Assembly: GCF_014295035.1 (NCBI RefSeq)
Contig: NZ_CP060404.1
Coordinates: 848,001-912,000, forward strand
Length of the DNA stretch: 64,000 bases
Source of the DNA: Streptomyces buecherae
GTDB lineage: Bacteria; Actinomycetota; Actinomycetes; Streptomycetales; Streptomycetaceae
Direction of reading: 5' to 3'
In this document: positions 25,835 to 34,859 of the stretch, in pieces
How the letters are laid out: the number at the start of each line of letters is the position of its first letter
Position numbering within the stretch: position 1 is the first letter of the stretch
Made by a program: the position numbers and the translations under genes
Notes under the pieces: generated by a model
Seen by the model: the letters and a program-made list of their open reading frames with translations, nothing else
What the model was told of the DNA's origin: nothing
The model's database searches: none

Positions 25835-28800
25835 ATGCGCAGAGCCGGCGTGGGGACAGTGAGGTGGGCCGTGAGGGGCACGGGTAGCACGGGCGGTTGG
25901 CGGCATCGCTGGAGGAGCATCGGCCTGGCGTTGTTGCTGATGGCTCCCCTGCTGGGAGTAACGGCGGCCAACCGGCCGGTCGCGGACGAGGTCACGGTGC
26001 GGCCGGCCGACGCGCCCGACACGCGCGTCGCGTACGCCGGGACCCGGCACCGGAGCCTGGGCAAGGAGGATGACAACAAGAAGAGCAGTCCGCTGTTCGA
26101 TGTGGGGATCGCCCACTACGACGTCCAACCCAACGCCCTGGGCGACCAGTTGGTCTTTGTGAGTCGTCGGGACGAGCGGCGGCCCCAGGTCTACCTGCGG
26201 GCGGCCGACGGGTCGGTGCGCCGGCTCACCAGCGGCCACGACGCCGCGCATCCACGGCTGACACCGGACGGGCAGGCGGTCGTCTTCGACTCGGCGGAGT
26301 CCGCTGGGCCCGGCGACCGCAGGCAGCGTGACCTGTGGCTGGTGCGCGCCGACGGGAGCGGCCTGACCCGGCTGACCGACACCCCGGCGAACGAGGAGTG
26401 GCCGACCGTCTCACCGGACGGGCAGCGGCTGGCGTACACCAGTGACGCGGACCCGCTCGTGGGCCGGCAAGCCTACGTACGTCCGCTGGCGGGCGGCGCC
26501 GCCCAGCGCGTCACTGACCCGGCGAACGGGACGGCCAGCGAACTCGCCTGGAACCCGGTGGTCAACGGCGCGCACCGGAGCAAAATCGCCTATACCGCCA
26601 CCGGCTCGGAGGGCCCTCGACTGCGCTGGACCACCGAGAGCGGGGGCGGTGGCGATCTGCTGCTGTTCGACGACGAGGACGGTTGGCAGGCCCGCGGGGC
26701 AGCGTGGTTGCCCGACGGGGAGGGGTTTCTCTTCATCAGCCCTGAGAAGTCGTGCGTCTGCAAGACCGAGTGGGAACACGTCTACAAGATTCCCGATATC
26801 GACCATCAGCCCGCCGAACCGGAGCTGGTCCTGGACGAGGACCGCGAGGTCGGGACGGCCACCTGGCTGGAACCGCTCGCCGGCCGGAAGGTCGTGGTCG
26901 ACCGCACCACCGCGGTCACCAAGCACACGGCCGGGCTCCAGGACATCCGCATGGACGGCTCCGACCCGCGCGACCTGGGCCAGGACGTCCTCACGGAGGA
27001 CCCACGGGCGGACGGTCCCTACGGGTCGGGTGAGGACCCACTCTTCCAGCCCAGACCCCAGTACCACCCGTGGTTCGAACGGCAGAACTACACGCCCGAC
27101 GGCCGGCAGATCGCGTTCACCCAGTTCAAGGGCGAGAAGAACGAGCGAGCCGAGCGGATACTGATCGCCGGTGCCGACGGTTCCCACGCCCGGCCCCTTG
27201 AGCTCGCGGGCCGGGGTGACTACGGCTGGGACACCGATCCCACGTTCTCCCCCGACGGCACGTCCCTCGCCTTCTCCCGCACGTCCCCGGACGGCACCGG
27301 CGGCAGGACCGCGAGTCGCGTCCTGATCGCGGACGCGGCGACCGGCGCGATCCGCCACACGATCACCCCGCCCGACGCATCACAACAGGACGCCCAACCC
27401 ACCTGGTCACCCGACGGCGCCACGCTGGCCTTCACCCGTACGCACGCCACCGACAGCGACAAGGGCAGCAAGCACATCTGGACGGTGCCGGTGAACGCCC
27501 TGGACCAGCAGCGTGACCTGAGCGCCACCGTGTGCCCCGACCCCTGCGCGGTCATCGACGACAGCCCGGCGTTCTCGCCGGACGGCACGACCATCGTCTT
27601 CAACCGCAAGGACGTCAGCGGTAGCGACAACGAACACGACGGCCTCCTGCTCACCTCCGTGACGGGCGACGACTGCCGGGTGCTGTTGCCCGCCAGCGTG
27701 CGTGACCAGCCGGGCGCCTGCGAGCGACCGCTGCCCGACACGAGCGTCACCGGCCCCTTCCAGCCCCGGGACGCCGCGTGGACGGCCGACGGCGAGAACC
27801 TGGTCTTCAGCTCGCGCGCCGACTCGCCCGCCTACAGTCCGGAGAAGCTGCGGCTACTCGACATCGAGTCGGGCGAGGTGACCTCGCTCACCGACGGGCT
27901 GCCCGGTCGTCAGAAGGAGCCGACCGTGCAGCGGTCGGTGGACCTCGCGGTGCGGGCGCCCGACGCCACCCCCGAGGTCACCGTCGGCCGCACCCGTACG
28001 TTCCAGGTCGACGTCGTCAACCACGGCCCCGCCGCGTCCCCCGGCACCCGGCTGACCGTCGCGCCGGCCGGCGGGGTGCGCCTGACCGGCCTCAGCGCGC
28101 CCGGCCGCTCCTGCGACGCCGCGACCCTCACCTGCGACCTGGGCGTGGTGAGGCCCGGCGACGCCGTGCCGGTGACCGTGTCCCTGGCCGGGGTCGCGCC
28201 CGGGCATCAGCCGGTCGACTGGTCGGTGACCGGCGCCGTCCTCGACGCGAACCCGAGCGACAACGCCGACCGGACCCTGATCCCGGTACGCGAGGCCCCC
28301 GTGCCGCCCGAACCCACCCCCACGCCCACCCCGACACCCACACCCACCCCCACCCCGCCGACCCCCACCCCGACCACGGCGCCGCCCAGCACGCCGCCGC
28401 CGTCCACACCGGCGCCGCCTCCGCCGCCACCGCCGCCACCGCCCACGCAGCAGCCTCCGCCCCCGCCGTCGCCGCCGCCGCCCCCTCCTCCGCCGCCGCC
28501 GGTGGAGCCGCCCGCGCCCAGGGCCGGGCCGGCCGTCAGCGTCAGGGCGCAGCCCAACCCGGGTTACGTCGGTGGTCGGGTCGTGGTCACGTACACCGTG
28601 CGCAACGGCCGCCAGGCACTGGCCACCGGGTTGCGCCTGCGCATCGGCCTGCCCGCGGGCGTGCCGAACAACGGACCGCCCCCCGGCTGCGACGCCGACT
28701 GGCGGTGCGCGCTGCCCGACCTGACGCCCGGCGCGCGCACCGTGCTCCAGATCGTCCTGAGTCCCAGGAAGGCGCTCACCACCCAGGTCACCGGGGAGCT

Positions 28801-29167
28801 GACGACGACCGGCACGGACGCCGACCTCGGTGACAACAGTGACCGCGAGCGGCTGCGCATCCTGCGACCGCGCATCATCGCGGTGCCCGCCGTCGGCAAG
28901 CCCGGCTTCGTGACCTCGGTGCGCGGCAGGGACTTCCCGCCCGGCGTGCCGGTGCGCTTCCGGTGGAAGCCGGGCATCACCGCGGCGGCGGCCCCGACGA
29001 TCCCCAAGGCCAACGGCACCTTCATCGGCCAACTCCTCATCCTGGCCAAGGACCAGACGGGCCCGCGGACCATCACCGCGAGCGGTCCCGGCTTCTCGCC
29101 GGCGCGGACGGACTTCCTCGTGATCTACGGCAGCATCCAGCCGCCCGACGAGGTGATCCGCCGATGA
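25835..29167 (+). CDS. Exported beta-propeller (PD40) and DUF11-domain protein of the CIS locus
   Basis: An 1110-residue protein with a twin-arginine/Sec-like N-terminus (RHRWRSIGLALLLMAPLLG). Residues about 80-690 carry TolB/PD40-type propeller blades with repeated signatures such as SPDGTSLAFSR, SPDGATLAFTR and SPDGTTIVFNR. A DUF11-like beta domain follows (about 705-815), then a Pro/Thr-rich stalk (about 823-889), a second DUF11-like domain and an IPT/TIG-like C-terminal part. The architecture is that of a wall-spanning surface protein. Its 3' end overlaps the Cis16 gene (ATGA), tying it to the CIS operon. It may mediate envelope interaction; propellers of this type also occur in hydrolases, but no catalytic site is visible. 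Confidence 0.88.
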   Translation: MRRAGVGTVRWAVRGTGSTGGWRHRWRSIGLALLLMAPLLGVTAANRPVADEVTVRPADAPDTRVAYAGTRHRSLGKEDDNKKSSPLFDVGIAHYDVQPNALGDQLVFVSRRDERRPQVYLRAADGSVRRLTSGHDAAHPRLTPDGQAVVFDSAESAGPGDRRQRDLWLVRADGSGLTRLTDTPANEEWPTVSPDGQRLAYTSDADPLVGRQAYVRPLAGGAAQRVTDPANGTASELAWNPVVNGAHRSKIAYTATGSEGPRLRWTTESGGGGDLLLFDDEDGWQARGAAWLPDGEGFLFISPEKSCVCKTEWEHVYKIPDIDHQPAEPELVLDEDREVGTATWLEPLAGRKVVVDRTTAVTKHTAGLQDIRMDGSDPRDLGQDVLTEDPRADGPYGSGEDPLFQPRPQYHPWFERQNYTPDGRQIAFTQFKGEKNERAERILIAGADGSHARPLELAGRGDYGWDTDPTFSPDGTSLAFSRTSPDGTGGRTASRVLIADAATGAIRHTITPPDASQQDAQPTWSPDGATLAFTRTHATDSDKGSKHIWTVPVNALDQQRDLSATVCPDPCAVIDDSPAFSPDGTTIVFNRKDVSGSDNEHDGLLLTSVTGDDCRVLLPASVRDQPGACERPLPDTSVTGPFQPRDAAWTADGENLVFSSRADSPAYSPEKLRLLDIESGEVTSLTDGLPGRQKEPTVQRSVDLAVRAPDATPEVTVGRTRTFQVDVVNHGPAASPGTRLTVAPAGGVRLTGLSAPGRSCDAATLTCDLGVVRPGDAVPVTVSLAGVAPGHQPVDWSVTGAVLDANPSDNADRTLIPVREAPVPPEPTPTPTPTPTPTPTPPTPTPTTAPPSTPPPSTPAPPPPPPPPPPTQQPPPPPSPPPPPPPPPPVEPPAPRAGPAVSVRAQPNPGYVGGRVVVTYTVRNGRQALATGLRLRIGLPAGVPNNGPPPGCDADWRCALPDLTPGARTVLQIVLSPRKALTTQVTGELTTTGTDADLGDNSDRERLRILRPRIIAVPAVGKPGFVTSVRGRDFPPGVPVRFRWKPGITAAAAPTIPKANGTFIGQLLILAKDQTGPRTITASGPGFSPARTDFLVIYGSIQPPDEVIRR
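28304..28501 (+). repeat. Proline-rich low-complexity stalk (PTPT..., PPPP...)
   Basis: Simple-sequence DNA inside the PD40 gene encodes a run of Pro-Thr dipeptides followed by polyproline. It is the linker between two DUF11-like domains and is slippage-prone. Confidence 0.85.
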
Positions 29168-29871
29168 TCCACGAAGTCGACGAGGCGCTGAACCGCCTGC
29201 TCGACGAGTCCGGGTTCGCGGCGTCGGGCGTGGAGGTCGTCTTCGACGCGCCCACCCGCGACTGGGCGGCGCGGCGCAGCGCCCCGACCGTCTGCGTGTT
29301 CCTGCACGACATCCGCGAGGACGGCTCGCGGCGCGGCACCGGCGGCGGCGAGGTGTACGACGCGGACGGGCTGGTCGTCGCGCGCCGCGCGCCCGCGCGC
29401 TGGTTCGACCTGACGTACCTGGTCACCGCCTGGGCCAGCCGCTCGCAGGACGAACACCGGTTGCTAGCTCAGGTGTTGACCACGGTCACGGCGGCGGACA
29501 CGCTTCCGGCGCGGCTGCTGACCGGCACGCTCGCCGAGCTGGGCCTCGCGGTCGGTCTCGACCTGGTGGGCGGCGACCCCGACGCGCCGGCCGCCTCCGA
29601 CGTGTGGTCGGCGCTCGGCGGGGAGCTGCGACCGTCGTTGGAGGTGCGGGTGCGGGCACCGCTGCGGGGCCCACACCTGGCCGCCGCGCCGCCCGTCACC
29701 GAAGGGCTGGTCGTGCGGGCCGCGCCGGAGGCCGACCCGCGAGACCCGGAGCCCGCGCGCCGGCTACGTTACGAGGGGGTCGGCGACGCGGGCGCGGAGG
29801 GTTTCGGCGCGCCACGGGAGCGGCCGGCGACGCCCGCGCGCCGACGGCGACGAGGGGGCCGCCAGCCGTGA
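29164..29871 (+). CDS. cis16: CIS tube/sheath terminator, Pvc16/DUF4255 family
   Basis: A 235-residue protein. The N-terminal 180 residues match the Pvc16_N (DUF4255) domain: IHEVDEALNRLLDES, an early CVFLHDIRED strand, the RAPARWFDLTYLVTAWA core and a helix containing EHRLLAQVLTTV. The tail is Arg/Pro-rich. In related phage-like injection systems this protein caps the end of the tube and sheath. Its ATG overlaps the stop of the PD40 gene, and its stop overlaps the start of the ATPase gene (GTGA), so translation is coupled on both sides. Confidence 0.9.
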   Translation: MIHEVDEALNRLLDESGFAASGVEVVFDAPTRDWAARRSAPTVCVFLHDIREDGSRRGTGGGEVYDADGLVVARRAPARWFDLTYLVTAWASRSQDEHRLLAQVLTTVTAADTLPARLLTGTLAELGLAVGLDLVGGDPDAPAASDVWSALGGELRPSLEVRVRAPLRGPHLAAAPPVTEGLVVRAAPEADPRDPEPARRLRYEGVGDAGAEGFGAPRERPATPARRRRRGGRQP

Positions 29872-31952
29872 CGTACACCGTGGAGCCGGCGTCCCCGCCC
29901 GGGGAGGACAGCGCGCCGTTCCTGTGGCGACGGCTGCGGCTGGTCGAGGAGCGGGTGCGCACGGCGGTGGCGGCCAGGTACGCCAGCGACCCCGATCCGC
30001 AGGACCCCTACCGGGGCCAGTACCTCTCTCCCGAGGCGGTCGCCCGCGTGCTCGACGCGCCCGCTGACCGCTTCGGGCTGCCCGCGCTGCCGGCCTCGGC
30101 CCCGCCGCCCGGCTCGGTGCTCGACCTCCTCGCGCGGGACTTCGGCCTCTCCCCGCTGGACGTGGACCTGCTGCTGGTCGCCGTGGCGCCGGACCTGGAC
30201 GCCCGGTTCGAACAGCTCTACGGCTACCTCAACGACGACCTGACGCGCCGTCGGCCCACCGTGGGCCTCGCGCTGGAACTGTGCGGGCACAGCGGGATGT
30301 CCCCGGGCCGGTTCCGGCTGGCCGCGGGCGCTCCCCTGCGCGCCGGTGGGCTGTTGGACGTCGTGGAGCCGGAGCGCCCGCCGCTGTCGCGCGTGGTGAC
30401 CGTGCCCGACCGGATCACCGCCCACCTGCTCGGCGACGGCACGCCGGACGCGAGCCTGCTTCCCGTACTGGGCGAGGGCGGCGCCGACCCGGCGGCCGAC
30501 CCCGCCCTGGTCCGGGCGGCCATCGCCGCCGCGGGCACCGGGACCGGGCACGTGCACCTGTGGGCCCAGGGCGGTGCCCCCGAGGGCCTGGCGGGTGCGG
30601 CCCTGCGCGAGGCCGGGCGCCGCTCGCTGGTGCTGGACGCGGCGGCGCTGGCCCAGCGGCCGGGCGAGCTGGCCGGCACCGCGGCGGTCGCGGCCCGCGA
30701 GGCGCGGCTGACCGGCGCCGGGATCGTCCTGGGGCCGCTGGAGGCGCTGCCGGACCAGCCGTCCGAGCGGGCCCGCGCGTTGCGCGCGCTGTGCGCGGCG
30801 GCTGCCGGCGTCCCGTTGTTCACGTACGGGTCGAACGCCTGGGACCCGGTGTGGGCGACCGCCACGCCGGTCACCCTGGCCGTCCCGGCCGCCTCGCCCG
30901 AGCAGCAGGTGGCGCGGTGGCGGCACGCGCTGGGGCGGGCCGGTGGCGCGGCGGTGCCGGAAGCCGACGCGCTGGCCCGGGCGGTGGCCGCGCACCGCCT
31001 GGACTCCGGCCAGTTGCGGCGGGCCGCCGGCGCGGCCGTGCGGACGGCCGCGCTCGCCGGGCGGCCCGTGGGCCCCGGCGACCTGCGGGACGCCGTGCGG
31101 GCGCAGAACGGCGCGGGGCTCGCCCGCCTCGCCCGCCGCGTGGCGCCCGCCGTGGGCTGGGACGACCTGGTGTTGCCCGCGCGCACCCGGCACGAGCTGC
31201 GCGAGCTGGCCGTACGGGCCCGCCACCGCGACCAGGTCCTCGGGCAGTGGGGGATGCGGCCCGGCGGCGGTCGCGGGCACGGCGTGATCGCGCTGTTCGC
31301 GGGCCCTTCGGGTACCGGCAAGACCATGTCCGCCGAGGTCGTGGCCGCCGATCTGGGCATGGACCTGTACGTGGTGGACCTGTCCACGGTGGTCGACAAG
31401 TACGTCGGGGAGACCGAGAAGAACCTGGAGCGGATCTTCACCGAGGCGTCGGCGGTCAACGCGGTGCTGTTGTTCGACGAGGCCGACGCGATCTTCGGCA
31501 AGCGTTCGGAGGTCAAGGACGCCCACGACCGGCACGCGAACATCGAGTCGGCGTACCTGCTCCAGCGCATGGAGTCGTTCGACGGCATCGCCATCCTGAC
31601 GACCAACCTGCGGGCCAACGTGGACGAGGCGTTCACCCGGCGCCTGGACATCGTGGCGGAGTTCCCGGTGCCGGACCGGGCCCAGCGGCTGGCCCTGTGG
31701 GAGCGGTGCCTGAACGGCCGGGTGCCGCGCGACGGCGATCTGGACCTCGGCTTCTGCGCGGACCGCTTCGAACTGTCCGGGGGCTCGATCCGGGCCTGCG
31801 CGGTGACGGCCGCGTACCTGTCCGCCGCGTCGGGCACCCGACTGACCATGGGCCAGGTGGTGACGGCGGTCGCCCGCGAGTACCGCAAGCTCGGCCGGCT
31901 GGTGCTGGAGAGCGAGTTCGGGCCCTACCTGGCCGAGGCGAACGGGCGCTGA
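29868..31952 (+). CDS. cis15: CIS AAA+ ATPase (Cis15)
   Basis: A 694-residue ATPase. An N-terminal helical region contains a segment typical of Pvc15 proteins (LDLLARDFGLSPLDVDLLL). A degenerate ATPase-like middle part follows, and the C-terminal AAA+ module spans about 430-690: Walker A GPSGTGKT near 478, Walker B AVLLFDEADAIFG near 532, sensor TTNLRANVDEAF and arginine finger region TRRLDI. In extracellular and Streptomyces CIS loci this ATPase is a conserved assembly or disassembly factor found in the cytoplasm. The GTG start lies inside the cis16 stop. A 229-base gap follows before the sheath gene and may hold a second promoter. Confidence 0.93.
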   Translation: MTYTVEPASPPGEDSAPFLWRRLRLVEERVRTAVAARYASDPDPQDPYRGQYLSPEAVARVLDAPADRFGLPALPASAPPPGSVLDLLARDFGLSPLDVDLLLVAVAPDLDARFEQLYGYLNDDLTRRRPTVGLALELCGHSGMSPGRFRLAAGAPLRAGGLLDVVEPERPPLSRVVTVPDRITAHLLGDGTPDASLLPVLGEGGADPAADPALVRAAIAAAGTGTGHVHLWAQGGAPEGLAGAALREAGRRSLVLDAAALAQRPGELAGTAAVAAREARLTGAGIVLGPLEALPDQPSERARALRALCAAAAGVPLFTYGSNAWDPVWATATPVTLAVPAASPEQQVARWRHALGRAGGAAVPEADALARAVAAHRLDSGQLRRAAGAAVRTAALAGRPVGPGDLRDAVRAQNGAGLARLARRVAPAVGWDDLVLPARTRHELRELAVRARHRDQVLGQWGMRPGGGRGHGVIALFAGPSGTGKTMSAEVVAADLGMDLYVVDLSTVVDKYVGETEKNLERIFTEASAVNAVLLFDEADAIFGKRSEVKDAHDRHANIESAYLLQRMESFDGIAILTTNLRANVDEAFTRRLDIVAEFPVPDRAQRLALWERCLNGRVPRDGDLDLGFCADRFELSGGSIRACAVTAAYLSAASGTRLTMGQVVTAVAREYRKLGRLVLESEFGPYLAEANGR

Positions 31953-32181
31953 GCCGGCCCGCTCACGCCGGTTCCGTACGGTCCGTTCGCCGCCCTCGCG
32001 CGCCCCGTGCGCCACGGTGGCTGCACGCGCCGCGCGGCGGCGGCGGCCGCGCGGGCAGGGCCTCTGCCCCCGGGCAGGGCCCGCGGTCCGCTGGCACCGG
32101 TGGTGGCGGGCGGAAAGCTGTGCCTGCGACCGCCCGGGCCCCGAGTCCGTGGCCCCCGTCCCCCAGCGTGAAGGAGCGAGC

Positions 32182-33735
32182 ATGCCGACGTACCTCACCC
32201 CAGGCGTGTACGTGGAGGAGGTGCAATCCGGCGCTCGCCCGATCGAGGGGGTCGGCACCGCCGTCGCCGCGTTCGTCGGCTTCGCCGAGAACGGGCCCTT
32301 CCACACCCCGACCCTCGTCACCAACTGGGAGCAGTACAGCCAGCAGTTCGGCGGCTTCACCCGGGGCGCCTACCTGCCGCACGCGGTGCACGGCTTCTTC
32401 TCCAACGGCGGCGGCGCCGCGTACATCGTGCGCATCGGCGGCTCCGCCACCGACACGTCGGCGCCGGCCGGGGAGCAGAGCGCGCCGCAGCCGGCCCAGG
32501 GGGCGACGGTGGAGTTCGGTGGCTTCCTGGTCGCGGCCCGGCCCGGGGTGAGCGGCGTGTCCGTGGAGGTCGCCGACCCCGACGGGGAGAACCCGCCCGA
32601 CGACCGGTTCAAGGTGCTGGTCCGGCAGGGCGGCCAGGTGGTCGAGACGTACGAGGCGTCCACCCGCAAGAACGTGAAGGGCTACCTCCTCAACCAGACC
32701 CGGGCCTCGAAGCTGATCGAGGTCACCGAGCAGCGCGGGGCGACGCAGAGCCGGCCCGTGGCGCAGACGGTGGCGGTGCCCGACGCCCCGGCGGCCCCGC
32801 CCACCGCGCCGGGCGGGGTCGCGCGGTTGGACGCGGCCGAGTACCTGGGGGATTCCGAGGCCCGCACCGGTTTCGCCGGTCTGGAGTCCATCGACGAGAT
32901 CACCATGGTCGCCGTGCCGGACCTGATGAGCGCCTACCAACGCGGCGACATCGACGCCGAGGGCCTGCGCACGGTCCAGCTCGCCGTCATCTCGCACTGC
33001 GAGCAGATGGGCGACCGGGTGGCCCTCCTCGACTCGCCGCCCGGCCTGACCGCCCAGCAGATGCGCGCCTGGCGCAAGGACGAGGCCGGCTACGACTCCC
33101 GCTTCGCGACGCTCTACTACCCGTGGGTGCGGGTCTTCGACCCGGCCGCCGGTCGCAACGCCACGGTGCCGCCCAGCGGCCACATCGCCGGCCTGTGGGC
33201 CCGTAGCGACGCCGAGCGCGGCGTGCACAAGGCCCCGGCCAACGAGGTCATCCGTGGCGCGACCGACCTGGAGCTGCGGCTCAGCAAGGGCGAACAGGAC
33301 CTGCTGAACCCGATCGGCGTGAACTGCGTGCGTGCCTTCCCCGGCCGTGGCATCCGCGTGTGGGGCGCGCGCACCCTCTCCTCCGACCCGGCCTGGCGCT
33401 ACCTGAACGTGCGCCGCCTGTTCAACTACCTGGAGGAGTCCATCCTGCTGGGCACCCAGTGGGTGGTCTTCGAGCCCAACGACGACCGGCTGTGGTCGAG
33501 CATCCGCCGCAACATCAGCGCGTTCCTCTCCGAGGAGTGGCGTCGGGGCGCGCTGTTCGGACGCACGGCCGCGGAGGCCTTCTACGTCAAGTGCGACCGC
33601 GACAACAACCCGCAGGAGTCCATCGACCAGGGGCGCGTGGTCTGCGAGATCGGCGTGGCCCCCGTCAAGCCGGCCGAGTTCGTGGTCTTCCGGCTGGCCC
33701 AGTTCTCCGACAGCACGAGCCTGATCGACGAGTGA
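32182..33735 (+). CDS. cis2: CIS contractile sheath protein (Cis2)
   Basis: A 517-residue phage-tail-sheath homologue. The N-terminus LTPGVYVEEVQSGARPIEG is the classic sheath signature, followed by the hydrophobic TAVAAFVGFAENGP. The C-terminal part has WRYLNVRRLFNYLEESI and a closing domain ending CEIGVAPVKPAEFVVFRL, which forms the inter-subunit handshake in T4-like sheaths. A variable insertion (about residues 80-235) decorates the outside. Only one sheath gene is present, whereas Afp/Pvc systems have several. RBS GAAGGAGCGAGC precedes the ATG. Expected to be one of the most abundant proteins of the locus, together with the tube protein. Confidence 0.97.
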   Translation: MPTYLTPGVYVEEVQSGARPIEGVGTAVAAFVGFAENGPFHTPTLVTNWEQYSQQFGGFTRGAYLPHAVHGFFSNGGGAAYIVRIGGSATDTSAPAGEQSAPQPAQGATVEFGGFLVAARPGVSGVSVEVADPDGENPPDDRFKVLVRQGGQVVETYEASTRKNVKGYLLNQTRASKLIEVTEQRGATQSRPVAQTVAVPDAPAAPPTAPGGVARLDAAEYLGDSEARTGFAGLESIDEITMVAVPDLMSAYQRGDIDAEGLRTVQLAVISHCEQMGDRVALLDSPPGLTAQQMRAWRKDEAGYDSRFATLYYPWVRVFDPAAGRNATVPPSGHIAGLWARSDAERGVHKAPANEVIRGATDLELRLSKGEQDLLNPIGVNCVRAFPGRGIRVWGARTLSSDPAWRYLNVRRLFNYLEESILLGTQWVVFEPNDDRLWSSIRRNISAFLSEEWRRGALFGRTAAEAFYVKCDRDNNPQESIDQGRVVCEIGVAPVKPAEFVVFRLAQFSDSTSLIDE

Positions 33736-33766
33736 TCAGGACACAGGAAAGAGGGGACACACAGTC

Positions 33767-34207
33767 ATGGCAGAGGGCGATGCTCTTTCCACCCATATCT
33801 TCGGCGTGCAGCTCGGCGGCTACCTGGTCGAATCGATCCAGGAGATCAGCGGGCTGAACGTCGAGGAGGAGGTCGTCGAGGTCCGGCAGGTCAGCGCGGA
33901 GGGCAAGCAGATCATCCGCAAGCAGCCCGGCGCCCGCCAGGCCGGCGAGATCACCATCACCCGGGGGCTCGACAAGAGCAGCGAGTTCACCACCTGGATC
34001 AAGGAGACGCTCAACAACGGCGCCGTCGACACCGCGCGGCAGAACCTCACCATCGAGATCAAGGACTCCACCGGCGAGACCGTCCGGCGCATCCAGCTCA
34101 TGCAGGGCTGGGCGTCCAAATGGGAGGGCCCCTCGCTGAAGGCGGGCGAGTCGTCGGCCGCCACCGAGACCGTGACCATCGTGTTCGAGGAGATCGTCGT
34201 CGAATGA
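33767..34207 (+). CDS. cis1: CIS inner tube protein (Cis1)
   Basis: A 146-residue T4 gp19/Pvc1-type tube protein: IFGVQLGGYLVESIQEISGL, the conserved RKQPGARQAGEITITRG and a C-terminal beta strand before VEEIVVE-type residues. Hexameric rings of it stack to form the inner tube that the sheath drives out. It lies 31 bases after the sheath gene with a GAAAGAGGGG ribosome site and overlaps the next start by four bases. Confidence 0.96.
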   Translation: MAEGDALSTHIFGVQLGGYLVESIQEISGLNVEEEVVEVRQVSAEGKQIIRKQPGARQAGEITITRGLDKSSEFTTWIKETLNNGAVDTARQNLTIEIKDSTGETVRRIQLMQGWASKWEGPSLKAGESSAATETVTIVFEEIVVE

Positions 34208-34701
34208 GGCGCCGTACGGTCACAGCGGGCAACCTGGAGGAGATCCTCCAGGCCACGGCGCCCGTGGCGAAGGCGGACGAGCAGGCGCCCGGGCCGCCGG
34301 CCGCCGTGCCCGGAGCCGTCCAGGAGCAGGCGTGGCGCACGGAGTTCGAGTTCGAGCTGCCGCGCGGGTACCTGGACGAGGCGGGGACGGTGCACCGGCA
34401 CGGCGCGATGCGGCTGGCCACGGCCCGCGACGAGCTACGCCCCCAGATCGACCTGCGGGTCAAGGAGAACCCGGCGTACCTGAGCGTGGTGCTGCTCAGC
34501 CAGGTGATCACCCGGATCGGCGCGATCACCGACGTGCACGCCGGCATCGTGGAACGGATGTACGCGACCGACATCGCGTTCCTCCAGGACTTCTACCGGC
34601 GCGTCAACAGCGAGGGACACACGCGCGCGGCGGTGACCTGCCCGCACTGCGAGGGCGGCTTCGAGGTCGACCTCTCGGGTGGGCGCCTGGGGGAATCGTG
34701 A
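34204..34701 (+). CDS. CIS accessory protein with a zinc-knuckle, tail-assembly type
   Basis: A 165-residue cytosolic protein starting inside the cis1 stop codon. After a Pro/Ala linker it has a beta-rich part (WRTEFEFELPRGYLDE), a helical core (VVLLSQVITRIGAITDVHAG and IAFLQDFYRRVNSE) and a Cys pair CPHCEGGFEVD near the end. Similar small proteins follow the tube gene in phages and CIS loci and are thought to be tail-assembly chaperones or tape-measure partners. The role here is inferred from position only. The two visible cysteines would bind zinc only with help from nearby His or from a partner. Confidence 0.8.
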   Translation: MRRRTVTAGNLEEILQATAPVAKADEQAPGPPAAVPGAVQEQAWRTEFEFELPRGYLDEAGTVHRHGAMRLATARDELRPQIDLRVKENPAYLSVVLLSQVITRIGAITDVHAGIVERMYATDIAFLQDFYRRVNSEGHTRAAVTCPHCEGGFEVDLSGGRLGES

Positions 34702-34856
34702 CGTACGCCCTCCCCCGGCTACGGGAGGAGATCGCGTACATCGCCTACCACTTCCACTGGCCGCGCGAGGAGATCCTCGACCTGCCCCACGGCGAACGTC
34801 AGCAGTGGGTGGCCGAGATCGCGCAGATCAACACCCGGGTGAACGAAGGCGGTTGA
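34698..34856 (+). CDS. DUF6760-type micro-protein of the CIS locus
   Basis: A 52-residue protein starting at GTG inside the previous stop. It is one helical unit: LPRLREEIAYIAYHFHWPRE, then LPHGERQQWVAEIAQINTRVN. Conserved at this position in Streptomyces CIS loci and matching the DUF6760 pattern. In contractile phages the matching place is held by a small frameshifted or overlapping tail-chaperone gene (gpG/GT-like), so a chaperone role is a fair inference. Its stop lies three bases before the start of the next gene. Confidence 0.8.
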   Translation: MTYALPRLREEIAYIAYHFHWPREEILDLPHGERQQWVAEIAQINTRVNEGG

Positions 34857-34859
34857 GGC

